Notes: generated by a model from the letters alone, not told the origin. DNA of 64,000 nt from Microbacterium binotii (GCF_021398715.1 NZ_CP090347.1:2790001-2854000); one strand, 5' to 3'. Counted from the first letter of the stretch, positions 52,295-60,883 are shown. Numbers and translations: made by a program.

Positions 52295-52630
52295 CTAGTG
52301 CGCGGCGTCGTATGCGTCGAGAACGGCTGCAGGAACGCGTCCGCGGGCGCTCACTTCGTGACCGTTCGCCGCCGCCCATTCGCGTACGGCTCCGAGGTCG
52401 CGCGTATCCTTCTTCGAGGTCCGGCCGCGGGTCGTCATGCGCGACGCGCTGCCGATGGAACGGCCCGCCTTGATGAACGGCGCGAGAGCTTCACGGAGCT
52501 TCTCAGCGTTCTTCTCGGAAAGGTCGATTTCGTACGAACGACCCTCCAGAGAGAAGTGAATCGTCTTTCCCTCCTCGAGAATTTCGCCGTCGAGGTCGTC
52601 AATGAGTCGGGTGAAATGCTGCTTGGCCAT
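52295..52630 (-). CDS. lsr2: Lsr2-family nucleoid-associated protein
   Basis: The 111-residue protein has the Lsr2 N-terminal dimerisation domain (LIDDLDGEILEEGKTIHFSLEGRSYEIDLSEKNAEKLREAL) and C-terminal DNA-binding domain (DLGAVREWAAANGHEVSARGRVPAAVLDAY) with the RGR hook that enters the minor groove of AT-rich DNA. Lsr2 bridges and silences foreign genes. TACTCT lies 6 bp before the ATG, so it may be leaderless. It adjoins IS and recombinase fragments, which suggests an element-borne paralogue rather than the core copy, though that cannot be proven from this window. Confidence 0.93.
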   Translation of the reverse strand: MAKQHFTRLIDDLDGEILEEGKTIHFSLEGRSYEIDLSEKNAEKLREALAPFIKAGRSIGSASRMTTRGRTSKKDTRDLGAVREWAAANGHEVSARGRVPAAVLDAYDAAH

Positions 52631-52717
52631 AGCCAGAGAGTATGACACATCCCGCTTTTGCGATTCCCCGACTTGCGAAGGGAATTCGCGTGGGTTCGGT
52701 TCTCCCCGACATCCCCA

Positions 52718-53235
52718 TGACTCGCCCCGGCATGTCCGAAGACATGATTCCTTGGAAGGATCTGCCTCGTGGGACGTCCCAGTAAGTACCCGCGCGAGTT
52801 TCGTGAGCGCGCTGTCCGTATGGTCGCCGAGGTTCGGTCCGACTACTCGAGTGAGTACGCGGCGATGACCGCGGTCGCGCAGATGCTCGGCATCGGGTCG
52901 CCGGAGACGATCCGGACGTGGATCCGCCGCAATCAGGTCGATGCCCGCGAACGCCCCGGTATAAGGACCGAAGCATCGGAGGAGATCAAGCAGCTCAAGC
53001 GGGAGAACGCTGAGCTACGGCGGGCGAACGAGATCTTGAAGGCGGCTTCGGCTCTCTTCGCGGCCGAGCTCGACCGGCCACAGAAGCGATAGTCACGTTC
53101 ATCGAGGACCACAAGGACCGCGCCGATGGCGGGTTGCGGTGGGGTGTCGAGTCGATCTGCGGTGTGCTGACCCAGCATGGCGTGAAGATCGCCCCATCGA
53201 CCTACTACGACGCCCTCGGGCGCGGTCCGTCATTC
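52718..53235 (+). mobile_element. truncated IS3-family insertion sequence
   Basis: The left end appears to start at TGACTCGCCCCGGCATGTCC and is followed by a complete orfA and about 45 codons of orfB in the -1 frame. The sequence then switches to serine recombinase coding sequence near 53235, and the right inverted repeat is missing. The element is therefore a non-autonomous remnant. Confidence 0.75.
52769..53092 (+). CDS. IS3-family transposase OrfA
   Basis: The 107-residue protein has the OrfA HTH (YPREFRERAVRMVAEVRSDYSSEYAAMTAVAQMLGIGSPETIRTWIRR) and a leucine-zipper segment (EEIKQLKRENAELRRANEILKAASALF). These are the DNA-end binding and multimerisation parts of IS3 transposases. GTG start preceded by GGAAGGA. 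Normally a -1 frameshift near its end yields the OrfAB transposase; here OrfB is cut off after its first residues, so transposition activity is lost. Confidence 0.92.
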   Translation: MGRPSKYPREFRERAVRMVAEVRSDYSSEYAAMTAVAQMLGIGSPETIRTWIRRNQVDARERPGIRTEASEEIKQLKRENAELRRANEILKAASALFAAELDRPQKR

Positions 53236-53887
53236 CGTCAGGTGTCGGATGAGCGGTGGAAGCCGATCGAGGCAGTTCGAAGAGTGGTGCGCGAGGAACT
53301 GGACAGGAGCCAGGCCGACGCGATCTTCACTCTCTCGGAAGCGAAGAGGCGCTATCAGGGCGTGAAGAAGGAACAGGAGGCGCTGCTTAAGGCGCACTAT
53401 GCGGGAGCTGTCCCGCTGGATCTCCTCAAGAGCGAGATGGACGGAACTACCCGAGAACTTGACGCGGCAACCGCGCAGATCCGTACGACAGAGCAAACCC
53501 TGGACCAGTTGGACGAACAGCTCGACCGAGCGCTGGAAGTAGCCCGTCTCTGCGGCGAGCAGTACAGCCGCGCCGTCCCCTCGGAGCGCAGGATGCTCAA
53601 TCAAGGTCTATTCGTCAAGCTCTTCATCGGTCAAGACGGCACTGTCGTAGAGGTCGAGCTACAGGATCTCTTCGCGGGAATCCTGTCCAGAGACACCACC
53701 GTGAAGGTCGAGAACCCCGAACGAGCAGTCATCCCCGTGCCGACGCAAGTCGATGAGGATTCAGGCGCTCGAAGCGGCGCGGGGATCCTCGTCCCCGTGT
53801 CGGAGTGGGGAAGTCGCCCAGAACGCCGCTGGAGCCCATCTGCGGTCCTTCTGAGCGTCACCGACGCCGATGAGACGTCATACGCAA

Positions 53888-53921
53888 GAACCCCGCCCAG
53901 ACTTTCATTTGGACGGGGTTC
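53888..53921. terminator. terminator-like hairpin at the end of the recombinase fragment
   Basis: Arms GAACCCCGCCCA and TGGACGGGGTTC pair with one mismatch around a 10-nt loop. It lies 16 bp before the duplicated tRNA end. It probably marks the original 3' end of the integrated element's gene. Confidence 0.65.
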
Positions 53922-53937
53922 GAATAACGCACATGTG

Positions 53938-53955
53938 GCGGAGGGTGTGGGATTC
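53938..53955. repeat. 18-bp copy of the tRNA-Ser(UGA) 3' end, candidate attachment site
   Basis: GCGGAGGGTGTGGGATTC is identical to 54088-54105, the 3' end of tRNA-Ser(UGA), in direct orientation 150 bp away. A 3' tRNA duplication is the classic trace of element integration. The identity stops exactly at the T-loop. Confidence 0.75.
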
Positions 53956-54046
53956 TCCCCACCGCCCCCTCCACACGTCGCTTCGCGACGCGCGGAGCCT
54001 CCGGCGGCGTGGGCCCAACTCCGTTCGAACCCGCTCAGCTCGTCAT

Positions 54047-54087
54047 AACGTTGAAAGCGAGCCCCTGCGGGGCCCGCTTTCAACGTT
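54047..54087 (-). terminator. terminator of tRNA-Ser(UGA)
   Basis: A 19-bp stem with one mismatch (arms AACGTTGAAAGCGAGCCCC and GGGGCCCGCTTTCAACGTT) and a 3-nt loop directly follows the tRNA 3' end on the minus strand. Confidence 0.9.
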
Positions 54088-54088
54088 G

Positions 54089-54173
54089 CGGAGGGTGTGG
54101 GATTCGAACCCACGGGACATTGCTGCCCACCGGTTTTCAAGACCGGGTCCTTCGGCCGCTCGGACAACCCTCC
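54089..54173 (-). tRNA. tRNA-Ser (anticodon UGA)
   Basis: The minus strand folds as a class II tRNA: acceptor GGAGGGT/ACCCTCC with discriminator G, anticodon stem CCGGT/ACCGG around CTTGAAA (anticodon TGA), long variable arm, and T arm GTGGGTTCGAATCCCAC. It reads UCA and wobble UCN codons. No encoded CCA. It lies 55 bp downstream of the HAD/serS operon on the same strand, so a serine tRNA and its synthetase are neighbours. Confidence 0.97.
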
Positions 54174-54228
54174 CGACGCGCAGAATGCACGCGCCGAACG
54201 GGCCGAGTCTAGTCGACGCGGTGGCGGC

Positions 54229-55128
54229 TCAGAGGCGGCGCAGCACCTCGGCGACGCCGCCGTCGAGTACGGATGCGGTGACCTCGCCCGCCGCATCCTG
54301 CACTTCCTGCGACCCCTGCCCCATCGCGACCGCGCGTCCGCCGTGCTGCTTCGCCCACGCGAACATACCGACGTCGTTGCGTCCGTCACCCATGACGAGC
54401 ACATTCTCGGGCGCCACGTCGAGCCAGTCGCGCACGAGCGCGAGCGCCGTGCCCTTGTCGACGCCCTTTGGGGCGATGTCGAGCCACGCCGTCCAACCCA
54501 CGGCGTACGAGACCTGATTGAGCCCCACCCGATCGACGAGCTCGACGAAGTCGCTCTCATCATGCTCCGGAGAGACCACGACGACGCGGGTCACGGGCTG
54601 ACGCGCGAGCTCCTCGAACGCCACCTTCGACGCACGGTCGAGGTTCCAGTCGTCCATGTAGTCGGTGTACTCGCGGCGTCCGTCGGGCAACTCGACGAGG
54701 TAGTGCGCGTCGGGCAGGTGCTCACGCAGCAGGTTCAGCACCTCGGCGGCATCGAACGTCTCGACGTGCGTGCGCTCGTAGACGAGTGCTGCGGGATCCG
54801 CCTCGCCCACTCGCGCCATGATCACGGCACCGTTCGAGCACACGGCGTAGTCGGGCGCGATCTGCAGCAGCTCCTGAATGCCGCGGGTCGCCTCCCAGCT
54901 GCGCCCCGTCGCGAGCATCACCTCGTGACCGGCGCGTCGCGCATCCGCCACGGCCTCGACGATGCCGGGGCTCGGCGACTCGTCCTCCAGCAACACCGTT
55001 CCGTCGATGTCGAGCACGATGAGCATGCGCGCCGCATCCGAGGTCGCGATCTCCTCCACCAGGGCGGCGGCCTCCGCCGGCGTCTCGATCTCGATCTCTC
55101 CGGTCTCCGGCAGCCGCGCCTCGCTCAC
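54229..55128 (-). CDS. HAD-superfamily phosphatase, Cof-type (subfamily IIB)
   Basis: The 299-residue protein has the HAD nucleophile motif LDIDGTVL (the first Asp is the nucleophile, the second the acid/base), motif II ATGRSW, and motif [13 protein letters not shown] with [15 protein letters not shown], the Cof-type GDxxND signature with a large C2b cap between. It should dephosphorylate a small phosphorylated metabolite in the cytoplasm. GTG at 55128 overlaps the serS stop (GTGA), giving a translationally coupled pair. Why a phosphatase is coupled to serS is unknown. Confidence 0.9.
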   Translation of the reverse strand: MSEARLPETGEIEIETPAEAAALVEEIATSDAARMLIVLDIDGTVLLEDESPSPGIVEAVADARRAGHEVMLATGRSWEATRGIQELLQIAPDYAVCSNGAVIMARVGEADPAALVYERTHVETFDAAEVLNLLREHLPDAHYLVELPDGRREYTDYMDDWNLDRASKVAFEELARQPVTRVVVVSPEHDESDFVELVDRVGLNQVSYAVGWTAWLDIAPKGVDKGTALALVRDWLDVAPENVLVMGDGRNDVGMFAWAKQHGGRAVAMGQGSQEVQDAAGEVTASVLDGGVAEVLRRL

Positions 55129-56390
55129 GCGATCGACTCCAGAACCTCGAGGCCGCCGAGGAACGGACGCAGCACCTCCGGCACGGTGACCGAACCGTCG
55201 GCGCGCTGGTGCGTCTCGAGAAGAGCCACGATCCAGCGCGTGGTCGCGAGCGTACCGTTCAGCGTCGCGACCGGCTGCGTCTTGCCGTCTTCCGGGCGAT
55301 ACCGGATCGACAGACGCCGAGCCTGGTACGTCGTGCAGTTGCTCGTGCTGGTGAGCTCGCGATACGCATCCTGCGTGGGGACCCACGCCTCGATGTCGTA
55401 CTTGCGGGCCGCGGACGAGCCGAGATCGCCCGCGGCGACGTCGATGACGCGGTAGGAGAGGCCGAGATCCTGCAGCATCCGCTCCTGCATCCCGACGAGA
55501 CGCAGGTGCTCGGCCTCCGCCTCGGCCGGGTCGACGTAGACGAACATCTCCAGCTTGTTGAACTGGTGGACGCGGATGATGCCGCGGGTGTCCTTGCCGT
55601 ACGAGCCCGCCTCGCTGCGGTAACAGGTGGACCAGCCCGCGTAGCGCTTGGGGCCGCGGCCGAGGTCGAGGATCTCGTCCATGTGGTAGCCGGCCAGAGG
55701 CACTTCGCTCGTTCCTACGAGATAAAGGTCCTCGTCGTCGAGGTGGTACACCTCTGCGGCGTGCTTGCCGAGGAATCCGGTGCCGCGCATGACCTCGGGG
55801 CGTACGAGCGTCGGCGGGATGATGGGTGTGAACCCGGCCTGCAGGGCACGATCGAGCGCGAGGTTCATCAGCGCGATCTCGAGACGCGCACCGACACCGG
55901 TGAGGAAGTAGAACCGGCTGCCGGAGACCTTGGTTCCCCGCTCCATGTCGATCGCGCCGAGCAGCTCGCCGATCTCGAGGTGGTCGCGCGGGGTGAAGTC
56001 GAACGACGGGATCTCGCCGTGCGTGCGCAGCGTCACGAAGTCGTCCTCGCCGCCGACCGGCACACCCTCGATGACGATGTTCTCGATCTTCGCCAGAGCG
56101 TCGGCGGCCGCCTCTTCGGCCTCGGTCACGGCGGCCTGCGCGGCCTTGACCTGTGCGCTCAGCTCCTTCGCCTCGGCGACGAGCGCAGCCTTCTCCTCCT
56201 TGGGAGCGGCGGCCACCCGCTTGCCGTGCGCATTCTGCGCGGCGCGCAGCTCTTCGAACGCCGTGATGGCCGAGCGTCGGTCACGATCTGCGGCGAGCGC
56301 CGCATCCACCGTCTCCGCGGACTCGCCGCGGGCTTCCTGCGAACGCTTGACGAGCTCGGGGTTATCGCGAAGGAGGGCCAGATCGATCAC
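55125..56390 (-). CDS. serS: seryl-tRNA synthetase
   Basis: The 421-residue class II synthetase has an N-terminal coiled-coil tRNA-binding arm ([23 protein letters not shown] through about residue 105), then the catalytic core with motif 2 ([28 protein letters not shown]) and motif 3 ([16 protein letters not shown]), plus [11 protein letters not shown]. It charges both serine tRNAs of the window and tRNA-Sec where present. Length is normal. It is the first gene of a two-gene operon with the HAD phosphatase. Confidence 0.98.
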   Translation of the reverse strand: MIDLALLRDNPELVKRSQEARGESAETVDAALAADRDRRSAITAFEELRAAQNAHGKRVAAAPKEEKAALVAEAKELSAQVKAAQAAVTEAEEAAADALAKIENIVIEGVPVGGEDDFVTLRTHGEIPSFDFTPRDHLEIGELLGAIDMERGTKVSGSRFYFLTGVGARLEIALMNLALDRALQAGFTPIIPPTLVRPEVMRGTGFLGKHAAEVYHLDDEDLYLVGTSEVPLAGYHMDEILDLGRGPKRYAGWSTCYRSEAGSYGKDTRGIIRVHQFNKLEMFVYVDPAEAEAEHLRLVGMQERMLQDLGLSYRVIDVAAGDLGSSAARKYDIEAWVPTQDAYRELTSTSNCTTYQARRLSIRYRPEDGKTQPVATLNGTLATTRWIVALLETHQRADGSVTVPEVLRPFLGGLEVLESIA

Positions 56391-56488
56391 CCGTGAAGTC
56401 TAGACGTGGTGGGTGCGCCTCGGATTCCGCCCGCCGTGTGGGGCGACGCCACGAGCCACCGGCCGGCACGCGGCCCTACTCTGTGAGC

Positions 56489-57487
56489 ATGACCTCGGAT
56501 GCTGCCGCCGTTCGGCGCGCGGCGCTGGTCTACAACCCGGTGAAGGTCGACGCCCGCCGCTTGCGTGCCCAGGTCGTGCACGCCGCGAAGAGCGCGGGAT
56601 GGGGCGCGCCCCTCTTCTTCGAGACGACCCCTGACGATCTCGGTCAGGGTCAGGCGCGTACAGCCCTCGCGCAGGGGGCGGATGCGGTGCTCGTCGCCGG
56701 CGGCGACGGCACGGTGCGCGCCGTCGCCGAGGCCCTCGCGCACACGGGCGTCCCTCTGACGATCGTGCCCAGCGGCACGGGGAACCTCCTCGCCCGCAAC
56801 CTGCGGCTTCCGCTCGACGATCCCGACCGCGTGATCGCCACCGCCTTCGCCGGCGACACGGTGCTGATCGACGTCGGCTTCGCCGAGCTGCACCGGGCCG
56901 ACGGAACGAGACAGACCCACGCCTACGTGGTGATGGGCGGCATCGGACTGGATGCGGCGATGATCGCCAACACCCGCCCGTCGCTGAAGAAGAGCGTCGG
57001 CTGGGTGGCCTACGTCGACGGAGCGGCGCGCTCGCTCGTGGGGGCGGCGCCATTTCGCATCGTCTACCAAGTGGGCGACCAGCGTCTGCACTCCGCCCGC
57101 GTGCAGAGCGTGCTCTACGCCAACTGCGGGTCGCTGCCGGCGGGGCTCTCCCTCATCCCGGAGGCCTCGGTGACCGACGGGACGATGGACGTCGTGCTGT
57201 TCCAGCCCAAGGCGTGGTGGGGCTGGTTGTTCGTCTGGCGCCGGGTCGCGTGGGACAACAGCGTGCTGCGCCGATTCCGCGCCGGCCGCCGCGTGCTGCA
57301 ACTGCGCACCCGCGACAACGCCGTGCGCTACATGCGCGGTCGCACGATGGAGGTCGCCGCGGCCGAGCCGCATCCGGTTCAGCTCGACGGCGACGAGTTC
57401 GGTGAGGCGGTGCGGATCATGAGCCGCATCGACGCGGCGGCACTGCGGGTGACGGTGCCCGCGGGGCACGACCTCAGCCGACTCTGA
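56489..57487 (+). CDS. diacylglycerol kinase family protein (DagK/YegS type)
   Basis: The 332-residue lipid kinase has the ATP-binding motif VAGGDGTVRAVAEAL and VPSGTGNLLARNLRLPLDDP, followed by MGGIGLDAAM and the LEVDGD-equivalent QLDGDEFG near the C-terminus. It phosphorylates diacylglycerol, sphingoid or a related lipid at the membrane. The ATG at 56489 lies 7 bp after TACTCT, so it may be leaderless; the frame is open further upstream but without a start signal. It is divergent from serS with about 98 bp between, and photolyase follows 48 bp downstream. Confidence 0.92.
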   Translation: MTSDAAAVRRAALVYNPVKVDARRLRAQVVHAAKSAGWGAPLFFETTPDDLGQGQARTALAQGADAVLVAGGDGTVRAVAEALAHTGVPLTIVPSGTGNLLARNLRLPLDDPDRVIATAFAGDTVLIDVGFAELHRADGTRQTHAYVVMGGIGLDAAMIANTRPSLKKSVGWVAYVDGAARSLVGAAPFRIVYQVGDQRLHSARVQSVLYANCGSLPAGLSLIPEASVTDGTMDVVLFQPKAWWGWLFVWRRVAWDNSVLRRFRAGRRVLQLRTRDNAVRYMRGRTMEVAAAEPHPVQLDGDEFGEAVRIMSRIDAAALRVTVPAGHDLSRL

Positions 57488-57535
57488 CTGTCAACCCTTC
57501 GGCCCCGATTCGCCCGCGTTCGCGAGGATGATCGG

Positions 57536-58882
57536 GTGAGCAGCCCCACCCTCGTCTGGTTCCGCGACGATCTGCGCCTGGCCGACAACCCGGCCCTGCG
57601 CGCGGCGATCGACCGCGACGAACCGGTCGTGGGCGTCTATCTGCTGGACGAGGAGTCGCCCGGCGTCCGCGCGCTCGGCGGCGCCGCCCGTTGGTGGCTG
57701 CACCACTCGCTCGCCTCCCTCGGCGAGCGCCTGCGCGAACGCGGCGGTTCCCTGGTGCTCCGCCGCGGCGCCGCCGCATCCGTCCTGCCCGAGCTGGTCT
57801 CGGATGCGGGCGCTGGCGCCGTCTTCTGGAACCGCCGCTACGGCGGCCCGGAACGCGAGATCGACGCCGGCCTCAAGCGGAGCCTTCGCGAGGGCGGCAT
57901 CGAGGTGCGTTCGTTCCAGGCGTCGCTCCTGTTCGAACCGTGGACGGTGCGCACCGGCTCCGACACGCACTTCTCCGTGTTCACGCCGTTCTGGCGCGCG
58001 TGCCTGCATCTTCCGGCGCCGCGAGCGCCGCTGCCCGAACCGCGCGAGATCGCGGGGATGGGCAGGCTACCCGCATCCGATGCCCTCGACGACTGGGAGC
58101 TGCTGCCCACGCGCCCCGACTGGGCCGGGGGCCTCCGCGAGACGTGGGAGCCCGGCGAGCCCGGCGCCCGGGCACGCCTCAGGAACTTCCTGAAGGACGA
58201 CCTTCCGGGCTACGGCACCGCGCGCGACGAGCCCGCCGCGGGCGTCACCTCCCAGCTGTCCCCGCGCCTGCGCTGGGGCGAGCTGAGCCCGTTCACCGTC
58301 TGGCATGACACGCTCGCGACCGGCGCGGATGCGGGACGCTTCCTCTCGGAGCTGGGCTGGCGCGAGTTCGCGTGGCACACCCTGTTCCACTTCCCCGATC
58401 TCGCACGGAAGAACCTGCGTCCGGCCTTCGACGCCTTTCCGTGGCCCCGTCTGCACCCGTCGCACCTCGAAGCGTGGCAACAGGGACGCACGGGCGTCCC
58501 CCTGGTGGACGCGGGGATGCGGGAGCTCTGGCACACCGGCATCATGCACAACCGCGTGAGGATGGTCACGGCCTCGTATCTGATCAAGAACCTCATGATC
58601 GACTGGCGCCACGGCGAGCAGTGGTTCTGGGACACCCTCGTCGACGCGGATGCGGCCTCCAACCCCTTCAACTGGCAGTGGGTGGCCGGCTCGGGCGCCG
58701 ACGCAGCACCGTACTTCCGGATTTTCAACCCCCAGACACAAGCCGAGAAGTTCGACAAGGATGGACTGTACGTCTCGCAGTGGGCTCCGGATTCCGCATC
58801 CCTGGACCCTCTCGTCGACTTGGGGGCATCGCGCAAGCGCGCGCTGGACGCGTACGAGAACGTCAAATCTGCCGCGCGCTGA
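57536..58882 (+). CDS. phr: deoxyribodipyrimidine photolyase (class I CPD-type)
   Basis: The 448-residue flavoprotein starts SSPTLVWFRDDLRLADNPAL (antenna-binding domain) and carries the FAD domain with GELGWREFAWHTLFHFPDL, GVPLVDAGMRELWHTGIMHNRVRMVTASYLIKNLMIDWRHGEQWFWDTLVD and NWQWVAGSGADAAPYFRIFNP, the photolyase/cryptochrome class 1 signature, including the triad tryptophans. It repairs cyclobutane pyrimidine dimers with blue light. GTG start with GAGGA 8 bp upstream. Photolyase versus cryptochrome cannot be absolutely distinguished, but motif quality favours repair. Confidence 0.93.
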   Translation: MSSPTLVWFRDDLRLADNPALRAAIDRDEPVVGVYLLDEESPGVRALGGAARWWLHHSLASLGERLRERGGSLVLRRGAAASVLPELVSDAGAGAVFWNRRYGGPEREIDAGLKRSLREGGIEVRSFQASLLFEPWTVRTGSDTHFSVFTPFWRACLHLPAPRAPLPEPREIAGMGRLPASDALDDWELLPTRPDWAGGLRETWEPGEPGARARLRNFLKDDLPGYGTARDEPAAGVTSQLSPRLRWGELSPFTVWHDTLATGADAGRFLSELGWREFAWHTLFHFPDLARKNLRPAFDAFPWPRLHPSHLEAWQQGRTGVPLVDAGMRELWHTGIMHNRVRMVTASYLIKNLMIDWRHGEQWFWDTLVDADAASNPFNWQWVAGSGADAAPYFRIFNPQTQAEKFDKDGLYVSQWAPDSASLDPLVDLGASRKRALDAYENVKSAAR

Positions 58883-58904
58883 GCGCTCCTGGAAGGACAT
58901 CGAC

Positions 58905-59522
58905 ATGCCCCGAACCGCCCGCCGACTCCTGCTGCCGCTCGTGGCCGCCGCCGCACTCGCGCTCGCCGGGTGTGCGGCTGCCGGCCCCGACGTCTCCCCC
59001 GTCGAGGTCGGAGACGCGCCGACGGAGGCGACCGCCCCCGGCACCACGTTGTCGGTCGGAGACACCGCCTGGGTCAAGGTTCCCGCCGCCAGCGGTGACA
59101 CGGAGCTCGTGGGCGCGACGGTCCTCTCGATGGATCCTCTGGATCCCGAGAGCATCGACGGCTACATGGACAAGGCGGAGCTGAGCAGCCGGCATCCGTT
59201 CGCGATCGTGGTGCAGTACACGTGGACCCCGGTGAGCGAGTACGACAGCACGACCCGCAGCGTGCCCCTCATCCCGATCGAGGCGGACGGCTCGTTCGCG
59301 GGTTGGCTCGCGAACGACATGGGAAACGTCGGGATGGGCGACGCGGATGCATGCGGCCTGTCCCTTCCGGAGCCGAAGGACGGCACCGCCCTGGAATGCT
59401 GGGTGGCTCTGACGACCGGACCCGACCTGGGCGGAGTGGAGTTCAACGGCACCAGCCGCAACGACACCTTCCCCGACGAGGAGCACCCCTACGCGGGCCA
59501 GCCCGTCACCTGGAAGCCCTGA
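58905..59522 (+). CDS. secreted lipoprotein of unknown function
   Basis: The 205-residue protein has a lipoprotein signal (RRLLLPLVAAAALALAGCAAAG, Cys about residue 23). The mature domain, rich in Asp, Gly, Thr and Pro, holds TLSVGDTAWVKVP, HPFAIVVQYTWTPVSEY and EPKDGTALECWVALTTG, reminiscent of small beta-sandwich (DUF4352-like) extracellular domains, without a confident match. GGAAGGA precedes the ATG. It follows the photolyase gene by 22 bp and may be co-transcribed with it, though functions look unrelated. Confidence 0.75.
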   Translation: MPRTARRLLLPLVAAAALALAGCAAAGPDVSPVEVGDAPTEATAPGTTLSVGDTAWVKVPAASGDTELVGATVLSMDPLDPESIDGYMDKAELSSRHPFAIVVQYTWTPVSEYDSTTRSVPLIPIEADGSFAGWLANDMGNVGMGDADACGLSLPEPKDGTALECWVALTTGPDLGGVEFNGTSRNDTFPDEEHPYAGQPVTWKP

Positions 59523-59583
59523 CGCCGGTCCTTTCCCGGCGCGCCGCGGAATGCGGGGAGGCGCATCGGGGTTGCGCTCTGCG

Positions 59584-60630
59584 ATGAGCATCACCGTTTC
59601 CGTCCTCGACCTCGTTCCCGTGCGCTCCGGCCAGACCAGCGCCCAGGCGGTCGCTGCATCCCTCGACCTCGCCGAGCGCGCCGATGAGCTGGGTGTCGGC
59701 CGCTACTGGTTCGCCGAGCACCACAACATGCCCGCGGTGGCATCGACCAGCCCGCCCGTGCTGATCGCGGCCGCCGCCGCACGGACGAAGCGGATGCGGG
59801 TGGGCTCGGGCGGCGTGATGCTCCCCAACCACTCGCCGCTCATCGTGGCCGAGCAGTTCGCCGCCCTCGAGGCGCTGGCCCCGGGTCGCATCGACCTCGG
59901 CATCGGCCGCGCCCCCGGCAGCGACCCGGTCATCACGCAGCTGCTGCGCCGCAGCGGCACCACGAGCGATGTGGAACAGTTCCCGCAGCACATCTCCGAC
60001 ATCCTGTCGCTCACGAGCGACGCCGGCGCCACGGTGCGCTTCACCTCCGGCGACACGTACAGCGTGCACGCGACGCCTGCCGCGACGACCCTCCCCGAGG
60101 TGTGGCTGCTCGGCTCGAGCGACTACTCCGCGCAGCTGGCCGCCGCATCCGGCCTGCCCTACGTCTTCGCGAACCACTTCGCCGGCGACGGACTCGAGCG
60201 CGCGCTGACGCTCTACCGCGACCAGTACCAGCCTTCCGAGGCCCACCCGAGCCCGCGCACCTTCGTCACGGCCAACGCGGTCGTGGCGCCCACGGAGGCC
60301 GAGGCGTGGGAGCGTGCGCTGCCGCAGGTGCGCATGATGTCCCGCATCCGCTCCGGACGCCCGCTCGTGCCGATGGAGACCGTCGAGCAGGCGCGGGATG
60401 CGGAAGCGCACGACAACCTCGCCGCGCACATCATCGACAACGCCCGACGCACGTGGTTCGTCGGCGCACCCGAGCAGGCCGCTGATGCCCTTCGCGCGTT
60501 CTCGGCGCGCTACGGCGTGGACGAGATCATGGTCTCCCCCGTCGCCGGCGCCTACGACGCGGAGCCCCTGGACGTCGCGGGCGGCCGCATCCAGACGCTG
60601 GAGCTGCTCACGCCCCTGCTCGCCGCCTGA
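59584..60630 (+). CDS. LLM-class flavin-dependent oxidoreductase
   Basis: The 348-residue protein has the luciferase-like TIM barrel: VSVLDLVPVRSG, GVGRYWFAEHHNMPAVASTSPPVLIAAAAARTKRMRVGSGGVMLPNHSPLIVAEQFAALEALAPGRIDLGIGRAPGSDP. The family's (LLM) YwcH/MsnO8-like branch has exactly this AEHHNMP signature and binds FMN or F420. It probably oxidises a small aliphatic or sulfonate compound; the substrate is unknown. The stop is followed by the repeat-rich gap at 60631-60883. Confidence 0.92.
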   Translation: MSITVSVLDLVPVRSGQTSAQAVAASLDLAERADELGVGRYWFAEHHNMPAVASTSPPVLIAAAAARTKRMRVGSGGVMLPNHSPLIVAEQFAALEALAPGRIDLGIGRAPGSDPVITQLLRRSGTTSDVEQFPQHISDILSLTSDAGATVRFTSGDTYSVHATPAATTLPEVWLLGSSDYSAQLAAASGLPYVFANHFAGDGLERALTLYRDQYQPSEAHPSPRTFVTANAVVAPTEAEAWERALPQVRMMSRIRSGRPLVPMETVEQARDAEAHDNLAAHIIDNARRTWFVGAPEQAADALRAFSARYGVDEIMVSPVAGAYDAEPLDVAGGRIQTLELLTPLLAA

Positions 60631-60685
60631 GCCGCGCGGGTCAGACCTCGGGCTCGCCGCTCCCGTCTCGTGAGCCACCGCTCAG

Positions 60686-60704
60686 CCCCCCCCCCCCCCC
60701 CCCC
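60686..60704. repeat. 19-bp poly(C) tract
   Basis: A run of 19 consecutive C bases lies in the intergenic region downstream of the LLM oxidoreductase gene. Homopolymers this long are unusual even in GC-rich DNA and could vary in length or be an assembly effect. Confidence 0.9.
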
Positions 60705-60707
60705 GCG

Positions 60708-60819
60708 TTCGCCTGTCACAGATCGCCGCTCTCGGCGCGGATTGGGACAGGTGAGCATCCCATCACCCCGCTCGCCTGTCACAGATGGACCGTGGCGGCT
60801 CGATCTGTGACAGGTGAGC
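60708..60819. repeat. two tandem 50-bp palindromic units built on CTGTCACAGAT
   Basis: Unit 2 (60770-60819) has arms GCTCGCCTGTCACAGAT and ATCTGTGACAGGTGAGC with one mismatch around a 16-nt centre. Unit 1 (60708-60757) has the same left arm and a diverged right arm (ATTGGGACAGGTGAGC). The units are direct repeats of each other, next to the poly(C) tract. The pheA stop lies 64 bp further. Confidence 0.8.
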
Positions 60820-60883
60820 GCAGGAACGGGCGAGCACCGGGCAGGCGAACGTCCCGGAGGCGGGTCTCCCGGATGCGGGCGGG

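Larger units (their letters stand above)
53134..54048 (+). pseudogene. chimeric frame: IS3 OrfB start fused to the C-terminal part of a large serine recombinase
   Basis: The first about 32 codons are the N-terminus of IS3 OrfB (RWGVESICGVLTQHGVKIAPSTYYDA); it is in the -1 frame of orfA and really begins near 53092. From about 53240 the frame encodes the C-terminal coiled-coil region of a large serine integrase (LKAHYAGAVPLDLLKSEMDG, then SERRMLNQGLFVKLFIGQDG and DLFAGIL). The catalytic serine domain and the zinc ribbon are absent. Downstream the frame runs on through a terminator hairpin and a tRNA fragment to 54048, so the natural stop has been lost or the reading frame shifted. It is non-functional as a recombinase. 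Confidence 0.8.

Noticed and set aside
52056..52379. Arginine-rich frames in the gap upstream of Lsr2 as possible genes.
   Set aside because: They have no start signal, show extreme composition, and overlap the Lsr2 gene on the same or opposite strand.
51827..54105. A prophage.
   Set aside because: Apart from the recombinase fragment no phage genes (capsid, portal, terminase, lysis) are present. The stretch is a remnant too short for a prophage.
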